From contig JAQMWT010000547.1 of the NCBI GenBank assembly GCA_029834535.1, positions 1-51,077 of the forward strand: a stretch of DNA of 51,077 nucleotides, given 5' to 3'. This DNA is from Chrysophaeum taylorii (taxonomy: Eukaryota; Sar; Pelagophyceae; Pelagomonadales; Pelagomonadaceae). A model generated the notes under the pieces. It saw only the letters and a program-made list of their open reading frames with translations, did no database searches and was not told the DNA's origin. A program made the translations under genes and the position numbers. Shown in pieces: positions 1 through 8,557 of the stretch; positions within the stretch are counted from its first letter, which is position 1, and every line of letters begins with the position of its first letter.

Positions 1-42
1 CTACTCGACGATAGTGGGGGCGCCCTCCTCCTCCTCCGACTC

Positions 43-906
43 CTACCATGCCGTCGTCGTCGTTTTTTTGGGTTGAAAAGTCGAGGCCGGGCGCCCTGGG
101 CAGCGCGCCCTGGGAGAAGCATGCGACGTGGCGGCAAAGTAGGCGTCCATCGTGGCGAAGGTGATACCCCCCGAGGCCTCGACGAGAACGTGGGGGTACT
201 CTCGCTTGAGAGCAGCGGCGTCCTCCTTGAGCGCTTCTGGCGTTTCGTAGTTGTCCAGCATCACGACGTCGGCGCCCGCTTCGCACGCCTCCATCGCCTC
301 CGCGAGGTCGCGGCACTCGACCTCGAGCTTGGCCGAAAAGCCCGCCGCCTTTTTCGCGGCCTCGCAGGCGCCTTTTATCGACCCTGCTGCCCACACGTGG
401 TTGTCCTTGAGCATGACCATTTGAGACAAGTCGAGGCGATGAGTCGCAGCGCCCCCGACCATTAGCGCGTACTTCTCGACGATCCGGAATCCCGGCGTCG
501 TCTTCCGCGTTCCTGCGACGGCGCCGTGCCAGCCACGCTTCCTTGCCTTCTCGACGCACCGCCTCGATTCCGTCGCCACTCCGCTCGCCCGAGACAACGC
601 GTTCAACGCCGTCCGCTCGCCCAGAAGGACGCGCCGCGCGGGGCCCCGCACCGTTCCGATCGCCCTTTTCCCTCCTCCGGGAAGCCATTCCCCCTCTTGA
701 ACCGTCCACGTCACCTCGCACCCCAGCCCTTCGAACACCCAGTTGAAGAACGGCACCCCCGCCAACACTCCCTCCGACTTGGCGAAAAGCGTCGCGGTCG
801 TCGGACCATCCCCCACCACGAAACCCCCGACGTCCAGGGACGGCGCGTCGTCGGCGACCCATTTCGCCACCTCGGACTTCCAGTGCGGCGGCAGCGCGGC
901 CTCCAT
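43..906 (-). CDS. QPRT: Quinolinate phosphoribosyltransferase (nicotinate-nucleotide pyrophosphorylase), C-terminus disrupted
   Basis: The enzyme converts quinolinate and PRPP to nicotinate mononucleotide in de novo NAD synthesis. The 287-residue frame shows the family order: an N-terminal sandwich domain, then a barrel with GTRKTTPGFR, the ALMVGGAATHR stretch, MLKDNH, the LEVECRD motif, DVVMLDN and VEASGGI. ATG at 906 is chosen because the frame further upstream opens only at TTG. Oddity: after the residues MDAYFAA the expected C-terminal segment is absent, and family-like residues (CFSQGALPRAPGLDFSTQ) appear in another frame at about 62-118. That second frame has no stop before position 1. 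A small deletion or frameshift near 118-128 is therefore likely. It may be a sequencing error or a degenerating allele. The family assignment is secure; an intact product is not. Confidence 0.9.
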   Translation of the reverse strand: MEAALPPHWKSEVAKWVADDAPSLDVGGFVVGDGPTTATLFAKSEGVLAGVPFFNWVFEGLGCEVTWTVQEGEWLPGGGKRAIGTVRGPARRVLLGERTALNALSRASGVATESRRCVEKARKRGWHGAVAGTRKTTPGFRIVEKYALMVGGAATHRLDLSQMVMLKDNHVWAAGSIKGACEAAKKAAGFSAKLEVECRDLAEAMEACEAGADVVMLDNYETPEALKEDAAALKREYPHVLVEASGGITFATMDAYFAATSHASPRARCPGRPASTFQPKKTTTTAW

Positions 907-945
907 CGATCGCAACAAGAAGAGAGGGTAAGTTTCCGACAACGG

Positions 946-1281
946 ATGATGTTGTTGTTAGCCCTCGAGCCAGCGCACAGGCTTGTCCGTGGCGGTCGTC
1001 GAGGCCACCCCCTTGGCGCCCCGACCTGCTCTCTGGCGCGGCTCTCCCGCCGCCGGCGGCTGCCTCTCGCAACGGAAATTTTTCAGTTCCTCGGACGGTG
1101 CGACCTCAACTCGGTTGCGCTCGCCTGCGCGGCTTGGTCGCGAGCCCTCGATGTCGTCATACTTCCAAAAAAGCGCCGCCGCCGCCACTCGTGGCAACGT
1201 TGCGGCGACGACGCCGACGACATTGGCGCGTCTCCGCAGCGACGCGTCTGCTTCCTGGACGACGAGGAGGTGAATTATTGA
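946..1281 (+). CDS. Short F-box protein (possibly first exon or fragment)
   Basis: A 111-residue frame opens at ATG 946, 39 bp from the start of the oppositely oriented QPRT gene, so the two may share a divergent promoter. Residues about 38-72 read like an F-box: LPLATEIFQFLGRCDL followed by NSVALACAAWSRAL. F-box proteins recruit substrates to SCF ubiquitin ligases through SKP1. No LRR, Kelch or WD repeats follow, which is unusual because a substrate-binding region is normally present. The rest is basic (PKKRRRRH) and ends in an acidic tail. A GTGAAT directly before the stop could be an intron donor, so the gene may continue downstream. The ATG is one of two adjacent candidates (946 or 949). 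Confidence 0.5.
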   Translation: MMLLLALEPAHRLVRGGRRGHPLGAPTCSLARLSRRRRLPLATEIFQFLGRCDLNSVALACAAWSRALDVVILPKKRRRRHSWQRCGDDADDIGASPQRRVCFLDDEEVNY

Positions 1282-1461
1282 CTCCTCCGACTCTTCACCA
1301 GCACAATCCCTCGCTCCTGCGGTATCAAATCGGACCTCCTCCTCCTCCTCCACTCGCCCTTGGCCCCTACTAACAAACGGCTTGCGTCGACGCCCATCCT
1401 CGCCCCAGCTCTCTCCATACCTGAGCCTAAACCCTGATGGGACAAACTATAACTAATCCTA

Positions 1462-1522
1462 ACTACTAATCGACAGATGTTTGTCTGTTTGTTTGTTTGT
1501 TTGTTTGTTTGTCTGTCTGTCC
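1462..1522 (+). repeat. Tetranucleotide repeat (TTTG/TCTG)n preceded by a recurring 17-bp flank
   Basis: The tract follows CTACTAATCGACAGATG. The reverse complement of this flank recurs beside (CAAA/CAGA) tracts at about 16921-16942, 20211-20230 and 20272-20290, and a shorter version lies at 41942-41953. The association with the LINE-2 3' ends near 20 kb suggests this is a remnant of the same LINE tail in reverse orientation. The 1282-1461 stretch before it holds nothing I recognise. Confidence 0.7.
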
Positions 1523-1584
1523 CTCGATTTAGGGTAAGGATCAGGTAGGCGCGAGAGTAAGGATCAGGTAGGCGCGAGAGCCAG

Positions 1585-2150
1585 ACAGTGAGCCTCCAAG
1601 CCGTCTACGGCGACCTCGCAGACTATTTCCACGACCCGCGGCGGCTCTTTCAGCGCGCCATTCTCACGCCCCGTCGAAACGATGTTGTCGATGCTGACAA
1701 CGCGCGCATGACCGCGGCCTTTTTTTCCCGAAGACGAGGCGTCGGAGTTCTTTTCGGCCCACTAGGTTGGGTCGGAAGCCGACGCCTCGCTCTTTACAGT
1801 CGAGTTTTCAACTCCCTGACAACCAACGGCATGCTGACTTTGATCGCGAGCTTAAAGTCTTCGCAACCTCGACCCGTCGCACGGCCACTGCAACGGTACC
1901 AGATACATGATCGATCGTGTCGTGTCACCGAGGCTCCTCCAACCTGTATCCCTCAAGCCCCACCGACGCCAAACGATCACCAAGAGCCAGGGCCAGACGC
2001 CCCGCGAGGTCGGCGTCCTCTTGGCGAAGCCCGTCTTCTGCCACGTCCAGCTCTACGTGGCTCTCTGTCGATCGGCAACCCCGAGGATATCCTCTTCTGA
2101 GTCGACGACTCCACCCTACCCCACACGTGCTGCGCAATACCGATAAGCCC
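1585..2150 (+). pseudogene. Decayed Helitron helicase (PIF1-like) C-terminal fragment, copy 1
   Basis: Across shifting frames the translation follows the C-terminal half of a Helitron Rep/helicase. It has a DLADYFHDPRRLFQRAI-like segment, RRNDVVDADNARM, FNSLTTNG, a CNGTRYMIDRV-like segment, then TITKSQGQTPREVGVLLAKP and QLYVALCRS. In the family the last blocks are helicase motifs V and VI (TINKSQGQT, VALSR). There are several frameshifts and an apparent deletion before TITKSQGQT relative to copy 2 at 12.2-12.95 kb. It is not functional. Copy 3 (17236-17860, minus) is its closest relative and shares the same downstream minisatellite, so the two derive from one longer element. Confidence 0.75.
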
Positions 2151-2169
2151 CCTCCCGGCGTCTACACGC

Positions 2170-2516
2170 GCACTGTAGGTGAACTTACTGGGACCAGGTG
2201 AACTTACTGGGGTTTGAGATTGGGACTAGGTGAACTTAGTGACCAGGTGAACTTACTGGGACCAAGTGAACTTACTGGGGTTTTTAGAGTGAACGCTAGC
2301 GGCGTGTACGGATCAAAGCAGCATTAGAGGAGGTGCGACGAGCTCGAAGGAGAGTGGGGTGAGTGGATGTGAGCACGAGTGGGCTTACGTCGAACTTACT
2401 GGGGTTAGAGATTGGGACTAGGTGAACTTACTGGGACCAGGTGAACTTACTGGGGTTAGAGATTGGGACCAGGTGAACTTACTGGCGAACTTACTGGCCT
2501 GCACTTGTAACTGTAA
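2170..2516 (+). repeat. Minisatellite built on GTGAACTTACTGGGACCA
   Basis: Irregular tandem copies of GTGAACTTACTGG alternate with GTTAGAGATTGGGAC spacers and one longer unique spacer (about 2282-2390). The block ends in GGCCTGCACTTGT. The same arrangement, spacer included, occurs inverted at 16940-17212, and a single degenerate end unit lies at 9719-9753. In both large cases it adjoins a Helitron helicase fragment, so it is probably the 3' part of that element. Confidence 0.8.
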
Positions 2517-2555
2517 TAATAACTAAATAACAAAGCGTTCCATCTTTTAGAAGTA

Positions 2556-2559
2556 ATAA

Positions 2560-2642
<83 letters not shown>

Positions 2643-2648
2643 ATGAAT
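2556..2648 (+). repeat. (AAAT)n microsatellite
   Basis: About 22 copies of AAAT lie 70 bp upstream of the methyltransferase start. The long minus-strand frame across it (YLFI repeats) is a repeat artefact. Confidence 0.97.
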
Positions 2649-2719
2649 AAGTCCTTCTTTAGAGCCAAACCCTCCTCCTGGATCATCATCATCATCATCA
2701 GGAAAATCGTAATAACGAG

Positions 2720-3772
2720 ATGGAGGGCGAGTCTGAGAACGGCTTGAGCGAGCCGAGCACGTCCGAGGTCCAGGCGGAGGAGTTGCCGCGGGAGCTCGCG
2801 GAGAAGGTGGATAAGTTGAAGCAAAAGTGCTCCGGGCTGAACAGTCTGTACGAGGCGGACCCGTCGGCCCTCGAGTACGTCAAGGAGCTCGCCAGCGGGT
2901 ACTTTCCGTTGGAAGAAGCGAGCACCTACTGGTCGCGGCCGTCGGCGTTTCTGCGGGAATCGTCGGAGATCGAGCGGCGCATGGATCGGACGCTGCTGAT
3001 CGTGTACCTCAAGAAGAAGTTTGGTTACGAGAGCTTCTTAGAAATAGGGTGTCGCACCGACTCGAACTTTGGGCGCGTCCCCTTCGTGGACAAGGTCGGC
3101 GTCGATCCTGTCGCCGGCGGGAACGTCCGGCTCACGAGCGACGCCTTTTTCGCAACGACGACACGATCCTTCGACCTGGTTTTTATCGACGGCCATCACG
3201 AGGCTACGCAGGCGGCGCGAGATGCTGCCAACGCGCTCCGGCTGCTCGCGCCTAACGGAACTTTGTTGGTGCACGACTGCAAGCCTCTCTTTGAGAGCGA
3301 GGCCCAGTACCCGATGCCCGCGGGCTGCGTCTATTGGAACGGCACGGTCTGGAAAGCGATTGCTCATCTGCGGACTTTCGTCGACGTCGACGTCGCCACG
3401 TCGAACCTCGACTGGGGGATTGCGGTTGTCCGGAAACGGCCCAATTCTAATCCGATTCACCTTCCCAATTATCTCGACTTGACGTGGGCCGATTACGAGC
3501 GCAATTGGGTAGACTATTTAAATCCGCTTTCCCTCGACGACCTCGACGCCTGGCTAAATAAACCCCCCGACCCGGAACCACCTTTGGGCCCGCGCCTTTT
3601 GGTCCCCGCCTACGCCGCCGCACCCTGCTGGTTGCCGCCGCCCGTTCCTCCACTTCCGCCGAGCCCGTATTTCCCCGGGGTGCTGGCCCCGCCCTGTCCG
3701 CTCGCCACTCTCTCCTTCGCCAACGCGGCCGACCTCGCGCCCGCCGCCTCCCCGTCGGCCGCAACTAAGTGA
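2720..3772 (+). CDS. Class I SAM-dependent methyltransferase (Methyltransf_24-like)
   Basis: The 350-residue frame starts at ATG 2720. An acidic N-terminus is followed by a helical region. The Rossmann core begins near residue 105: FLEIGCRTDSNFG (motif I, SAM-binding loop), VGVDPVAGGN (acidic residue after strand 2), FDLVFIDGHHEATQA (the strand-4 region) and GTLLVHDCKP. This matches the small-molecule or sugar methyltransferases of the Methyltransf_24 group. The substrate cannot be read from sequence. The last 60 residues are rich in proline and alanine (PPPVPPLPPSPYFPG) and look disordered. The gene converges with the KH/CCCH gene on the other strand; the 3' ends are about 670 bp apart with microsatellites between. 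Confidence 0.8.
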   Translation: MEGESENGLSEPSTSEVQAEELPRELAEKVDKLKQKCSGLNSLYEADPSALEYVKELASGYFPLEEASTYWSRPSAFLRESSEIERRMDRTLLIVYLKKKFGYESFLEIGCRTDSNFGRVPFVDKVGVDPVAGGNVRLTSDAFFATTTRSFDLVFIDGHHEATQAARDAANALRLLAPNGTLLVHDCKPLFESEAQYPMPAGCVYWNGTVWKAIAHLRTFVDVDVATSNLDWGIAVVRKRPNSNPIHLPNYLDLTWADYERNWVDYLNPLSLDDLDAWLNKPPDPEPPLGPRLLVPAYAAAPCWLPPPVPPLPPSPYFPGVLAPPCPLATLSFANAADLAPAASPSAATK

Positions 3773-3837
3773 GAATGAAATACTTTTGTACGAACGTATG
3801 CTTGCTTAGGACTCCGTTCTCGCATTTGCTCTCTTAA

Positions 3838-3839
3838 TC

Positions 3840-3892
<53 letters not shown>
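3838..3892 (+). repeat. (GTT)n microsatellite in the convergent intergenic region
   Basis: About 18 GTT units lie just after the methyltransferase stop. Shorter (GTT) and (AGT) tracts follow at 4030-4095. The remainder of 3773-4438 is low-complexity DNA between two convergent genes, where I see no coding frame that is not repeat-driven. Confidence 0.95.
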
Positions 3893-3893
<1 letters not shown>

Positions 3894-4438
3894 CCTAAAA
3901 TGAGTAAAACAATAGTCGATACTATACGGGCGGGGACGGGCAGCAAGAGTCTTCGTCCTCCCTCCGGTAGACGATGATGGTGATGAAAAACTCGAAAAAA
4001 AAAAAAAACAATGCCGTTGTTCTGGTTGTTGCTGTTGTTGTTGTGAGTTGCGTGGTTGCCGTAGTAGTAGTAGTAGTAGCAGGAGTAGTAGTTCGTCACC
4101 ACCGCCGCAACCACCACCACCAAGAAGGGAAAACACACAGCACCTAAAAGAAAGAAACGAGTGGCCAGTCGTCGAGATACGACTGCGGCCGGGTACCTAC
4201 GGATGCAACGTCGTCGGCGGGGCGGGGCGGGGCTCATCATCCGTCCTCGAGGCAAGGCAGGGCTGCTGGATCGTCGACGTCGGGACGATCGTCTCGAGGA
4301 AACACACCACCACCTCGCGGGCAGGCAAGGACGGAAAATTCGTCGTGTAGCAGAGAAGCCACTGCCCAAAGAGAAAGAATAAAGAAAGGAAACAACGAGT
4401 ACATACTCAACAAAAAACGCCTCGTCAACTTCCACGCG

Positions 4439-5899
4439 TTAGCGGCGGCGGCGGCGGTCGTAGTCGTCGTCCGAGTAGTAGTCGTCGTCCGAGTAGTCGT
4501 CGCGGCGGCGGCGGCGGTCGCGGCGGCGGCGGTCGCGGGATCGGCTGCGATCGCGATCGCGGTCGCGGCTGCGATCGCGATCGCGGTCGCGGCTGCGATC
4601 GCGATCGCGGTCGCGGCTGCGATCGCGGCGGCGACGGTCGTAGTTGTCGTCGTCGCGCGGCACGTTGTGCGAGAAGCGGCACGAGTCGCCGCGCTGGCAG
4701 CGGCCTCGCTGGTAGTCCCAGCAGGCTTCCGAGGGCGGAGCGTAGGAGCGGCGGGCGCCGGCGGGGCCGATGCGCTTGTGCTCGGCGAGGCGGTCTTCGA
4801 CGATTTCCCGCGCGTGCTCGCGCGCGGCCCGAGAGTACGAAAAAATCAGCAGATTCTCGTATTCGCGGGCCGAGCCGCCCGAGGAGCGGTCGCCGTCCGT
4901 GAAGCAGAAGGTGTTCGACTCGCGCTCGATACCGCGCAGGGATTCGCCGCGATACCCCGTCAGGAAGGCGACAGACGACGACGGCACCTTCACCATCGCG
5001 CAGTCCTCGCGGTCCTCGGGCGCTTCGACCGCCGACTGCCCGGTTCGCTGTTCGAGGAGCCACCGGAGGTAATCCTTGCCGCGGCGGCGGTCCTTCTTCA
5101 TCCCCGAGAAACACGCCAGCCGCCCCACGTACTCGATGATGCACCCCGACGCCGCAGCGAGCTTGCGCCGCGTAGACCCCTGCGCGCCCAGAGCGTAGCT
5201 GAAATTTTCTTCGCTCAAAGGGACCGTGTCGACGCCCCAGTCCTCCGCGTCTTCGTCGCCCTCCACGCGCTCCACCTCGCGGAGCTCGCCCTCCTCCGAC
5301 ACGCAGTATCCAGGGTGCTTGTGCTCCACAGCACTCATGGTCTTGAGCTCGGCGCCGCGTCGCGCCGACAACGGCCCGAAGATGCACAGTTGCTCCGAGT
5401 CCCCGGCCCGAGACCGCGACGTCTTCGCGAAAAACATCAACACGCCCCACTCCTCCTCCATCGACCGGAGGGTCTGCCCGTTCCGACCCATCACAAAACC
5501 GATGCAGTCGGCCGGCACCGAGTACGCGGTGAAGTCGTCGCGACGTTCCGTCGACACGTCGATCGTCACCGGCCCGACCCGCTGCTGTCGGATAAAATTT
5601 ATGTAGTCCTCCGCGTAGTCGCACTGCTTCCGCGTCCCCGTGATCGTTATCGACAACGCGTTCTCGTCCAGCTCGATCTCCGACCCCGAAACCCTCGCGA
5701 TCTTCCGTTTCGTTGTCCCGCCGCGGCCTAAAACGAAGGCGGCGTCGTCCTTGTCCACCGTCAACGTCCGCGTCGTCCGCTCCCGGTCCTCGTCGCGACG
5801 CTTCTTACGATCACTATCATCCTCCTCGTCGCGCCGCCGCCGCCGCTGCTGCTCGGACTCTGGTGACCCCTTGGAGTCCTCCTCCATCATCTCGGCCAT
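4439..5899 (-). CDS. Four-KH-domain, CCCH zinc-finger RNA-binding protein with RD/RS-rich tail
   Basis: 486 residues, ATG at 5899. The first 45 residues are charged and basic (RRRRRDEEDDSDRKKRRDED), a likely nuclear localisation signal. Four KH-like units follow: about 47-105 (AAFVLGRGGTTKRKIA), 125-180 (CIGFVMGRNGQTLRSM), 228-285 (FSYALGAQGSTRRKLA) and 300-370 (VAFLTGYRGESLRGIE). Each carries a version of the GxxG loop. Near residue 393 lies a zinc finger C-x7-C-x5-C-x3-H (CWDYQRGRC, then CRFSH). The tail is RDRDRDRS repeats and acidic YSDDDYYSDDDY. The architecture suggests a splicing or mRNA-processing factor; the exact orthologue is not recognised. Confidence 0.85.
   Translation of the reverse strand: MAEMMEEDSKGSPESEQQRRRRRDEEDDSDRKKRRDEDRERTTRTLTVDKDDAAFVLGRGGTTKRKIARVSGSEIELDENALSITITGTRKQCDYAEDYINFIRQQRVGPVTIDVSTERRDDFTAYSVPADCIGFVMGRNGQTLRSMEEEWGVLMFFAKTSRSRAGDSEQLCIFGPLSARRGAELKTMSAVEHKHPGYCVSEEGELREVERVEGDEDAEDWGVDTVPLSEENFSYALGAQGSTRRKLAAASGCIIEYVGRLACFSGMKKDRRRGKDYLRWLLEQRTGQSAVEAPEDREDCAMVKVPSSSVAFLTGYRGESLRGIERESNTFCFTDGDRSSGGSAREYENLLIFSYSRAAREHAREIVEDRLAEHKRIGPAGARRSYAPPSEACWDYQRGRCQRGDSCRFSHNVPRDDDNYDRRRRDRSRDRDRDRSRDRDRDRSRDRDRDRSRSRDRRRRDRRRRRDDYSDDDYYSDDDYDRRRRR
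4543..4628 (-). repeat. 24-bp in-frame tandem repeat in the KH/CCCH gene
   Basis: GCGATCGCGATCGCGGTCGC-type units of 24 bp repeat about three and a half times and encode the RSRDRDRD blocks of the tail. The length is a multiple of three, so copy-number change would keep the frame. Confidence 0.9.
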
Positions 5900-6021
5900 G
5901 ATTTATTCAAATGCTCTTGTACAACAACACCAGGAGCGATAGATAACCCCACTCCACTGGGGGGGGATTTTCGACGCCATTTTGAACACAACTACATATT
6001 ATACGACGACGAGACCAGGCG

Positions 6022-6118
6022 CTGACTGACTGACTGACTGACTGACTGACTCACTGACTCACTGACTGACTCACTGACTGACTCACTGACTGACTCACTG
6101 ACTGACTCACTGACTGAC
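6022..6118 (+). repeat. (TGAC)n / TGACTGACTCAC tandem repeat
   Basis: A run of TGAC passes into a 12-bp higher-order unit TGACTGACTCAC. A short (GTT)n follows at 6124-6142. The surrounding 5900-6640 stretch, upstream of the KH/CCCH gene, contains no gene I can support. Confidence 0.95.
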
Positions 6119-6659
6119 CTGTGGTTGTTGTTGTTGTTGTTCGTCAAATAAGGAGGACCTGCAGGTCTGTTTGGTCCGCAGTTTCGGTCAACAAAACCGG
6201 CGAGGGCGTAGAGATGTGATAATATCAGGCTCCTCTTTTTGATGACGTGATCGCGAGTGGGGATCCCGTCATTTTTTTAACTTGACGCGATCGATCGATG
6301 AGGAGGACCTCACTTTGGTCTGGCCGGACGCCTGTGAGCGTCCTTGATCTCGGCCATCAATACTTCTTGCGCTCGCTTTGAGATGGAGCCCCCCCCATTG
6401 TTCGATTTTGTGATTTCCCGAGGAGGCGGCGGCGTTTGCCAAGAGCAACTTGGTAGGATCTCAAAACAACGTCGCCCATGTCACTCACCCAAGCCGACGG
6501 CGGCGGCGTAGAAATGCGACGGTGTCGTCGTCGTCATCTTCGTGCACGTCGCCTCTTAAGTACATCATTTTTCTACGTAGGGCTCACTAGGTGTCCAAGC
6601 TTTAGTTCTGATTGATTACTTAATTCACACGCTAATCGCGAAGAAAGTCATCGTGTCTG

Positions 6660-6775
6660 TCACCCTGCTGCCTTTGTCGTCACTAGAGACAGGACGTAGA
6701 GAACAGCACCACCACTGCCATTCTCTACCAGAGGGACACCGTCACTTTTACTGCCTTAGTATAGGCCCAAGCCGG
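6660..6775 (+). repeat. Degenerate LTR fragment related to the LTR of element B, with a possible primer binding site
   Basis: The stretch around 6688-6760 (CATTCTCTACCAGAGGG, then ACTTTTACTG) is a diverged reverse-oriented match to the LTR of element B (20947-21135 and 29406-29594). Directly after it, GTATAGGCCCAAGCC at 6759-6773 resembles the primer binding site GGTTATGGGCCCAG of the three copia-type elements further right. Together with the RT remnant that follows, this suggests a rearranged old LTR element on the plus strand. Confidence 0.45.
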
Positions 6776-6839
6776 TCGTTGGTAGAGGAGTTTTTTGCCT
6801 GCCCGAGTTGGTATTTACTTCTTTTCCACTTCGTCGCCC

Positions 6840-7115
6840 ACCACCACGTTGGCTACTAACCGCCTGGTACTGTCTAACGCAGTCGTGTACAAACGCCCCG
6901 TCGCACGTGGCGATATTCCACAGGCCTTTGCGCAATCTGCACTTTTGACCTTTCAGTATCTGGCGATTTTCTCCGAGATATCACTGTAGCTCAAAATCTG
7001 GTTCAGCAAATCCAGAAGGACCATCCCAAGTCAAAGTTGGCTATCCGACTTATTTAGACTCTCTATGGTCTCAAGCAGTCAGCTCTACTCTAGAATATAT
7101 GACCGTTCAACTCCC
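6840..7115 (+). pseudogene. Decayed Ty1/copia reverse transcriptase fragment
   Basis: The translation contains RPVARGDIPQAFAQS, aligning with the RT block LPVYHSDVPNAFVQSD of element A. About 100 bp on it has LYGLKQSALL followed by a stop where copia RTs have LW. The connecting segment is shortened and broken by stops. This is a dead fragment of a copia-type pol. It follows the degenerate LTR and primer site too closely for an intact element, so gag, protease and integrase were deleted. Confidence 0.7.
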
Positions 7116-7321
7116 TCACTTGACGCGCTCGCGAATCCCGCGCAAAGGTTCTGAATATTCGCTCACAGTCGCAACAATACCGCGAATATGCGGATTGACA
7201 GGCACGCGCCTTGTTTTCGACCGAAGGGCACCAATTCCTTCGATCATATTCGGAGTATGTACTCTTGGCTGACGCCGACCTCGATGTCTCAACGAGACCA
7301 CATTCTTTGCATGTCATAATC

Positions 7322-7747
7322 ATGGCAGGAGGAATGCAAAACGAGAGCTTCGAAAGTCCTGCACTCAAGGCCGGCACTGCTCGCTTGCCACACTTCGACT
7401 TGACTGTTGCTACCTTTACCATGTCAGCGCTTAAGCATCATGAGGAGAAGCATGACGGATTCTCAATGGTCGCTGCCGACCTCTCTGCAACATCGCAGGC
7501 TCGCTCTGTTCAGTACACGTCGCCAGAGCACACTATCGTTGGGCACGTCCCTCCGTATATGAGGGCGCATGTCGAGTACATCCAACTTACTGCGCATCAT
7601 AAGCATATGATGGGTTATTTCGATCATACTGGCGTTTACCACGCCTTCATCCTTGGGAAGAAACCAGCAAGCCTAGCTACCCTACTGTTTTTTGCCATAC
7701 CCCACATGAGGCATATGACCTCGACGGACTTGCACTCTTCCTTTTGA
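7322..7747 (+). CDS. Hypothetical protein, 141 residues, probably transposon debris
   Basis: A frame from ATG 7322 with no recognisable domain. It is rich in His and Met (HHKHMMGYFDHTGVYH). The frame continues upstream to 7211 without ATG. It lies between the copia RT remnant and the hAT element and may be part of the decayed retroelement. I do not recognise it; coding status is doubtful. Confidence 0.2.
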   Translation: MAGGMQNESFESPALKAGTARLPHFDLTVATFTMSALKHHEEKHDGFSMVAADLSATSQARSVQYTSPEHTIVGHVPPYMRAHVEYIQLTAHHKHMMGYFDHTGVYHAFILGKKPASLATLLFFAIPHMRHMTSTDLHSSF

Positions 7748-8122
7748 ACCTCTTTCACTGCTTTCGCGCATTGGACTCCACCAACCGCTCCAAGCTGCAA
7801 AAACCTATCTCTGGCACACCCCAGTTAACGCATTCACCCGTGGTTACTTCCTGAGCGACAAGCTTACCGTCCAATCGCGGTTGACACAGACTCGGGGTTG
7901 CTCGCATCAAGCGAGCTAAATCTCGACCGCGCATGACTCTTCTCCTACTGTTTCTCGTGTCACCGCCAACCTCATTGTGGCTTTTGCTAACTCTCTCCGG
8001 ACACTGCGCGTCGCTACATGCATCACGACACCTGGGCCACACGTCTGAACCGCTCGCGCCCATGCCTTGCCGCGATCGCCTCACGAGGGCGGATAACGTT
8101 TGATTTCCCTATAAATCTCTCG

Positions 8123-8362
8123 ATGTCCAAACGCAGCAAGACTAACGCTCCATATGACCCTTCAGGTCTCTTGAAGGCAAAAGCTCAGACCACCTTCATA
8201 GAAGAAGATGTACAGTACCTCACGGATAAGATGACGAGATATAGGTCTAATGTTCAGCAGCTCGATCCCGCACAGCCCCAGGCACATACCCTATTCCTAA
8301 TTGGCGCACAACATGTGGTCGACCAATTCCCCAAGCACCCACCCGTCGCCGACGAACTGTAG
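8123..8362 (+). pseudogene. Possible gag-like remnant, 79 residues
   Basis: ATG at 8123 opens MSKRSKTNAPYDPSG, then a helical stretch (FIEEDVQYLTDKM). The opening resembles in style, not demonstrably in homology, the start of the gag frame of element C (MSKQKPISTTD). It stops at 8362, and frames in all phases are broken up to the hAT element. This is debris of unknown origin. Confidence 0.2.
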
Positions 8363-8557
8363 GAGCATTGTGAGGATCTGCGCAAGTTCAACGCAGCTAC
8401 ATGCAAAGACACAACACGCTTACTCCGCCTCGATGTCGCAATATTTACGCTGCCATGCCAACACATTTTGCTACTCAAGGACTATGACAGCTACCCAACG
8501 CCTCAGACAACTGGCGTGTCCCTGTTTCAGCGAACACTGTTTGTGGATACTACCTTA

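Noticed and set aside
958..1353. Minus-strand ORF opposite the F-box gene
   Set aside because: It has no recognisable domain and overlaps the frame with the F-box pattern.
2456..2824. Minus-strand ORF with YLFI repeats across 2556-2648
   Set aside because: Artefact of the (AAAT)n repeat upstream of the methyltransferase.
3806..4435. Minus-strand ORFs with poly-N and poly-Q downstream of the methyltransferase
   Set aside because: Driven by (GTT)n and related repeats between two convergent genes; no domain is visible.
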